Shown one piece after another: positions 15,801 through 19,055 of a stretch of DNA of 19,055 bases. A program made the translations under genes and the position numbers. This DNA is from DAOUMU01 sp034409055 (GTDB lineage Bacteria; Chloroflexota; Anaerolineae; 4572-78; J111), in the NCBI GenBank assembly GCA_034409055.1, contig DAOUMU010000198.1, forward strand, positions 1-19,055, in the 5' to 3' direction. How positions within the stretch are numbered: the stretch's first letter is position 1; each line of letters begins with the position of its first letter. Below the pieces are notes generated by a model that worked only from the letters and a program-made list of their open reading frames with translations, did not search any database and was not told the DNA's origin.

Positions 15801-16424
15801 GGCGATGAGTGCGACGACGATGACGATAACGATGGCGTTCCGGATGCCACGGATAACTGCCAATACCACCACAATCCCGACCAGTTTGACCTGAACAGAA
15901 ACGGCATCGGGCTGAAATGCGACTGGGATGAGGCCTTCATGTTTTCCGCAGATGCTCAACAGGTCGCTTTCTTCATCAAGTTCCAGGACAGGTCACCGGT
16001 GATTCTGCCCATCTTTCCGTGTTGGGCCGACGGCTGCCCCGATGAGAACAGCACCCTGCCCGATGGCCAACGCGCCTTTGTCTCGCTCAACATGCCCGAG
16101 GCGTTTGGCGTGCGCATCACCGATGACGCCGGTTCGCTGGTTAAGCGCGATCGCACGGGCCTGTTCAACAAGTCGCTCTCGTTCGTGGTGCATCCCAGTT
16201 ACCGCTTTAATTTTGACTCGATGGCCATGCTGAATCAAACGAGCGGCGCACAGCGCGCCCCGACTGGCTTGGCTGACCCGCTGCGCTACGCCCAGCGCCC
16301 ACTTTACTACCTGGAGATCTGGCCGACTGCCGATACGGTCACAGGGCAGCCGTATCAGATACAGTTCAGCCTGGATAGCTTCCACTCGACGCACCGGGTC
16401 TATCTGCCCCTGATTTTCAAATGA
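12873..16424 (+). CDS. Secreted M4 (thermolysin-like) metalloprotease with DNRLRE domain and TSP3 calcium repeats
   Basis: This 1183-residue exported zinc endopeptidase starts with a signal peptide (residues 1 to about 32). A DNRLRE domain follows (about 84-247, from VADAYVSS to PRLVITYSP). Next are a fungalysin/thermolysin propeptide-like region (about 265-455) and the M4 catalytic core: zinc motif HEFTH (H568, E569, H572), third ligand E592 in NESLAD exactly 20 residues after H572, and VHTNSG with H672 as the thermolysin H231 equivalent. Residues 765-1015 are Asp-rich thrombospondin type 3 repeats that should bind calcium. A C-terminal beta domain ends in HRVYLPLIFK. It is probably made as a zymogen and stays outside the cell or on its surface. 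A DNRLRE domain before the propeptide is unusual and may be shed on maturation. TAGGAGGG ends 4 nt before ATG 12873. The upstream operator suggests control by the ATPase/winged-helix regulator. Confidence 0.95.
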   Translation: MKPMQKTRLVRWLSATLWGLMLLVCTAVVSGTQDSGQNLFVAEASNDQFTTSSNLGAKDAQQAVLPRITLPIDGVPDILGKESAFTAVADAYVSSSAPTTNYGASSTLYVGSISSGQIGRTLVRFDLPAMLGGATVQAASLELYRVSGSTSPPSISLGVYRILQAWGETSVTWANQPAHTSIDKINPVGSAQAYYQWDVTGLVQDWLDGAYPNYGLMLQAEPETTLGWRGFSSREAGVNRPRLVITYSPTSNTNDPQLQGLRRLEANSTIPVRARFRNGIPAYIHARVPTGGTPADPLGQARAFLDAYKDLYRLIDATTQFRLERRTVEPGESHLALQQMHSGVPVYGAELSIHIRNNQFTSSNGAYLPDLQVSTIPSVTPRMAEQSAKADVLSHTPGVAVTIGGQTALVIFDRSLWANVASDPRLAWRVNVGGTQGWTYFVDAQTGVILHRLSYEQPRLDLATFTANNDTSDDCWEDDDPSTQWYDENGPLVPGRDIDIDGQNANVYIRWVYRYYEDRFVRRSYDGDDGLIRLYVNVNLNPPNARWRSCGNLIEFSLGLVTQDIVGHEFTHGVVAHQYNPPYENQPGALNESLADTFGEFIEAFAVGAADWQHGGNLAGGANRDMTDPPRLGQPDHMLPDFSGDGVGLLPEPDEPICDSGDPDYNDCGWVHTNSGILNKAAWLISSGAYNTHNGIAVNGLSVAFAEPIFYHAMTEEYLNRSSQFLDMREAMVESAEGLYGLASSQVCTVRNAYGSVGLGNPDTDCDGDEDPDPADPDDDNDGRHDGVDNCPLIANPSQDDTDGDDTGDRCDTDDDNDGVVDGEDNCRLVANPSQLDTDGDGVGEACDDDEQDPEEPDFIYNRHSDDSLWDNCPTIWNPDQANHDGDGQGDACDPDDDNDGILDDGDHSGEAGDNYCHGGNNWLCDDNAPFDRNHDQDDDDDDGVGDVVDNCLGTNNPYVGGIYPPVQADNDGDGIGDECDDDDDNDGVPDATDNCQYHHNPDQFDLNRNGIGLKCDWDEAFMFSADAQQVAFFIKFQDRSPVILPIFPCWADGCPDENSTLPDGQRAFVSLNMPEAFGVRITDDAGSLVKRDRTGLFNKSLSFVVHPSYRFNFDSMAMLNQTSGAQRAPTGLADPLRYAQRPLYYLEIWPTADTVTGQPYQIQFSLDSFHSTHRVYLPLIFK

Positions 16425-16542
16425 AGGCGTACGTGTAGATTCAGCCGCGACAGGTGTGGGCGTGCTCTCTGCCACCGACGGCGTGGTCGTGGAATCGGCG
16501 ACTGCCGATTGTGATACACCCAGGGAAATAAGGAGGCTCACG

Positions 16543-18789
16543 ATGAAATCCAAAATTGTCTCTCTATTTACACTATCCACAATCTTTGTACTATTGCTTT
16601 TGAGTTTCACTCCCGCTCGTGCAGATAATTTCATTCAGACCGGCACTAAAGCAAATCTAGCTGTGGGTGTACCCCTGGAACAAGTGAATTTTGAATGGGG
16701 CGCTGGAGCAGTAAACATGATCTATAGCTTGATCCCAGATGGTTTAACTGCAGAATACAATCACATCCTTCATCAGGATACTCCTGGGGTTGATGAAGAA
16801 GCGGAAGAGCATGATTTTTTTGGTATTGCCCTCACTTCCGGAGATTTCAATGGTGATGGTCTCTACGACCTGGCAGTTGGTGTTCCAAGAGAAACCCTGT
16901 TACTGGATGATTGCGGTGCGGTACATGTGTTCTACGCCGAATCAGCGCTGAGCTTCTCAACCAGCAATGACGAGATCTGGGACCAGGACACCATGGGTAT
17001 AGAGGACATTTGCGAAAGTGGCGACTATTTTGGAGCTTCACTAACAGCAGGAGATTTTAATGGCGATGGATTTGACGATTTGGCGATTGGTGTACCTCTT
17101 GAAGACATACCTTGGGACCTTAGCTCAATTGACGATGCGGGCGCAGTAAATATCATTTATGGTTCTTCCAACGGTCTGTCCTCCGTGGGGAACCAGTTTT
17201 TCACACAACGTGAATTTGACCTCGAGCGTGAGGATTATTTTGGAACCGCATTGGCAGCCTGCGATTTCGATGGCAATGGGTACACAGACCTAGCGGTTGG
17301 GGTACCGAAGGAAGATCTACCCAACGGCTTAATCGACGCGGGTCAAGTCAATGTGCTTTATGGTAGCGGGGAGGGTCTTACTCAGGATAATGAACAAATC
17401 TGGGATCAGAATAACCCTCTAGTTGATGAAGACCCAGAGCCTTGGGATGCATTTGGTTATTCCCTGTCCTGCGGGGATTTTGATGCATCCGGCCACGATG
17501 ATCTGGCGATCGGTATACCCGGGGAATGGGTTGACGCTGGCGCGGTGTACATCCTTTATGGCTCCAATCTCGGCTTGGGGGTAGATGACCAGCTCTGGTC
17601 TCAGGACAGCCCGGATATTCTCGACAAAGCTCAAGATTATGAATTATTTGGAAGCGCATTGGCGACTGGAGATTTTAATGCTGATGGATATGATGACCTG
17701 GCAATTGGGGTACCAGAGCAAAATGTTGTCGGAGAGGATGCCGGTGCGGTGAATGTTATCTATGGATCATCGGACGGGTTAACAGCTCACAGCAATCAAT
17801 TTTGGGATCTACTTGATCCTGACTTCCCGGCACTCCCTCAAGCGAATGCACGGTTTGGGGATTCCTTGGCTAGTGGAGATTTCAATGGAGATAGTTTTGC
17901 AGACCTGGCCATCGGCATGCCTTTGAGAAACATTTGGGTTAATGGCATTGGGGAATTCAGGGATGCCGGAATGGTTATCGTGATGAATGGATCCACCGAA
18001 GGGTTAACGCCGGTTGGTTCCCAAGCATGGCATCAGGATACTCCAGGGATTGATGACGATGTAGAAGAAGGGGATTGGTTTGGTGCATCTCTAGCAGCAA
18101 TTCCCCACCCGGTATATTGGATAGCTCTGCCTGTGATTCTGAAAGTGTGGCGAACGAACGGGCCAATTCCGACGCTCACTCCCATTAACACCCTCACACC
18201 CACATCGACCCCGACCCCCACCTCGAGCCCCACCCCCACCTCGACGCCCACCAACACGCCAACTCCCACGCCTACACCCACAACCATAATCCTGCCCCCC
18301 ATTGCCGACGCTTACATCTCCTACGCCGCCCCTGGTACAAACTACGGCACAGCCCCCACCCTGTACGCCGGCAAGAACGAGACCTCGATTGGCCGCAGCC
18401 TCTTTCAGTTTGCCCTGAGCGGCATCCCGGCCGGGTCCACGGTGATCTCGGCCACTTTCCAGGCATACCTGGTGGCGTCCTCCACCACGCCGCCGTCGCT
18501 CGACGTCGAGTTGAAGCGGGTGAACGACCCCTGGACTGAAGCCGGCGTGACCTGGAACAAACAGCCGGGCACAACCAGCATCGGCAAAGTAAACGGCGTT
18601 GGGGCGGCGATGGGTTACTACGACTGGGACGTGACCGGACTGGTGCAAGACTGGATAGACGGGACGACCAACAACGGCCTGGCGTTGTGGAGCTATCCGG
18701 AAACCACCTTTGGCTGGCGTGGTTTCGCCAGCCGGGAGAGCGTTTCACCGCCCAGCCCGCCCCGGCTGGTGATCACGTATCGCCCTTGA
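16543..18789 (+). CDS. Secreted FG-GAP propeller protein with Thr/Pro linker and C-terminal DNRLRE domain
   Basis: This 748-residue exported protein starts with a signal peptide (about 1-28, cleaving near ARA-DN). Residues 30-525 are FG-GAP/integrin-alpha-like repeats. Six copies of a GDFNGDGxxDLAIGVP-type calcium loop are visible, and the N-terminal ANLAVGVP strand probably closes a seven-bladed propeller with the last repeat. A VYWIALPVILK segment follows, resembling the C-terminal tail of other secreted proteins here, then a Thr/Pro-rich linker (about 542-586) and a DNRLRE domain (587-748) homologous to the one in the upstream protease. The role is probably surface adhesion or ligand binding. 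AAGGAGG at 16530-16536 fixes ATG 16543; the frame is open further upstream, but that part has no start signal. The propeller part is less GC-rich than the DNRLRE part, which suggests that the end was added by recombination. Confidence 0.92.
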   Translation: MKSKIVSLFTLSTIFVLLLLSFTPARADNFIQTGTKANLAVGVPLEQVNFEWGAGAVNMIYSLIPDGLTAEYNHILHQDTPGVDEEAEEHDFFGIALTSGDFNGDGLYDLAVGVPRETLLLDDCGAVHVFYAESALSFSTSNDEIWDQDTMGIEDICESGDYFGASLTAGDFNGDGFDDLAIGVPLEDIPWDLSSIDDAGAVNIIYGSSNGLSSVGNQFFTQREFDLEREDYFGTALAACDFDGNGYTDLAVGVPKEDLPNGLIDAGQVNVLYGSGEGLTQDNEQIWDQNNPLVDEDPEPWDAFGYSLSCGDFDASGHDDLAIGIPGEWVDAGAVYILYGSNLGLGVDDQLWSQDSPDILDKAQDYELFGSALATGDFNADGYDDLAIGVPEQNVVGEDAGAVNVIYGSSDGLTAHSNQFWDLLDPDFPALPQANARFGDSLASGDFNGDSFADLAIGMPLRNIWVNGIGEFRDAGMVIVMNGSTEGLTPVGSQAWHQDTPGIDDDVEEGDWFGASLAAIPHPVYWIALPVILKVWRTNGPIPTLTPINTLTPTSTPTPTSSPTPTSTPTNTPTPTPTPTTIILPPIADAYISYAAPGTNYGTAPTLYAGKNETSIGRSLFQFALSGIPAGSTVISATFQAYLVASSTTPPSLDVELKRVNDPWTEAGVTWNKQPGTTSIGKVNGVGAAMGYYDWDVTGLVQDWIDGTTNNGLALWSYPETTFGWRGFASRESVSPPSPPRLVITYRP

Positions 18790-18809
18790 ACAGGTTTTTA
18801 ATAGTAAAA

Positions 18810-18950
18810 GGCTCTTTGGGATTTTCCGTGGCGCTCGGCCCGGATTGACAAATCCGGGCCATATCTTGTGGTATAGCCTTCTCATTACCCACTAAATCAG
18901 GGGAGTTTTCAATCCCCGTTGAGCAGACCCACGGAAATTCCTGAAGAACC
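18810..18950. repeat. MITE-like element with 22-bp imperfect inverted ends
   Basis: The ends 18810-18831 and 18929-18950 are inverted copies matching at about 18 of 22 positions, including GGATTTTCCGTGG against GGAATTTCCGTGG. A perfect hairpin lies inside. GTAAAA occurs at 18804-18809 directly outside the left end and at 18953-18958, 2 bp outside the right end, a possible but imperfect target duplication. There is no coding capacity. It could also be a bidirectional terminator region. Confidence 0.45.
18837..18860. terminator. Perfect GC-rich hairpin after the FG-GAP gene
   Basis: The arms GGCCCGGATT (18837-18846) and AATCCGGGCC (18851-18860) pair perfectly over 10 bp around the loop GACA. 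It lies 48 bp after the stop codon of the FG-GAP gene. No T-run follows, so intrinsic termination is uncertain and a REP-like role is equally possible. Confidence 0.5.
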
Positions 18951-19055
18951 AGGTAAAATTGCGGTGGCGGGTAGCAGCAGCCACGGTGATTTTACAGTGG
19001 TCCGTTACAATGATGACGGCACTTTGGACACCAACTTTAACGGCACGGGCATTGT
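18919..19055 (+). CDS. Delta-60 repeat protein, partial (5' end probably broken)
   Basis: From about 18952 the frame reads GKIAVAGSSSHGDFTVVRYN followed by DDGTLDTNFNGTGI to the window edge. This matches the delta-60 repeat pattern 'DGKIvvAG...dFalvRYnxdGsLDtsFgxgG' of bacterial beta-propeller surface proteins. The frame is open back to TAG at 18874-18876, but it contains no ATG. The only candidate start is TTG 18919, which has no ribosome binding site and no signal peptide. The usual ALQPDGKI lead-in is replaced by EIPEEPGKI, with the right end of the MITE-like inverted repeat just before it. The gene's 5' end was therefore probably lost or displaced, and the 3' part lies beyond the window. 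Confidence 0.5.
   Translation, partial: MSRPTEIPEEPGKIAVAGSSSHGDFTVVRYNDDGTLDTNFNGTGI

Noticed and set aside
15249..15959. Long open frame of 236 codons antisense to the TSP3 repeats
   Set aside because: It is a by-product of the Asp-rich GAC/GAT codons on the plus strand, which read as Val/Ile on the other strand. The plus-strand gene is clear.
16425..16542. Upstream extension of the FG-GAP protein and a weakly repetitive stretch in this spacer
   Set aside because: The extension lacks a start signal, while ATG 16543 has a strong ribosome binding site and begins a signal peptide. The internal repetition is too degenerate to call a repeat.

Overview
The window looks like an accessory stretch of a Chloroflexota (Anaerolineae-like) chromosome. 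This is inferred from protein style: secreted proteins ending in a VYLPLI-type tail, Thr/Pro linkers after lipoprotein and secretion signals, a large NACHT ATPase with membrane helices, and DNRLRE, FG-GAP and delta-60 modules. No 16S rRNA or other phylogenetic marker is present, so the assignment is tentative. I saw no tRNA, rRNA or CRISPR array.

Layout. Positions 1-2126 are a transposon-rich zone. It holds the 5' end of an IS701-like transposase gene running off the left edge, about 700 bp without a convincing gene (including a long hairpin), then a complete 1309-bp IS4-type element (809-2117) with 25/26 matched terminal inverted repeats and a perfect 9-bp target duplication. The IS sits 32 bp upstream of a truncated SanA/YdcF-like (DUF218) gene. 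A two-gene operon follows: a Tat-exported DUF362 lipoprotein and a sodium:solute symporter.

Positions 5017-10353 hold the most striking gene, a protein of about 1682 residues. Its order is an APH/kinase-like domain, a NACHT ATPase, five membrane helices, a WD40 beta-propeller of ten to eleven blades, three more helices and a basic C-terminal tail. The positive-inside rule puts NACHT and both ends in the cytoplasm and the propeller outside. Several blades are near-copies at DNA level with a 126-bp period and an alternating two-blade pattern, pointing to recent expansion.

Positions 10366-12872 form a regulatory island. An ATPase/winged-helix regulator (minus strand) is flanked by two inverted copies of a 92-bp sequence, about 90% identical. 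Each copy points outward toward a flanking gene: a small membrane protein split by an in-frame TAG on the left, a secreted M4 metalloprotease on the right. Each copy carries four TTTGG-type half-sites phased by 10, 11 and 11 bp, as expected for an OmpR/PhoB-type DNA-binding domain. I infer that the regulator controls both flanking genes.

Positions 12873-19055 encode cell-surface or secreted proteins: the DNRLRE-M4 peptidase-TSP3 protein, an FG-GAP propeller protein with a Thr/Pro linker and C-terminal DNRLRE domain, and the broken start of a delta-60 repeat protein next to a MITE-like inverted repeat.
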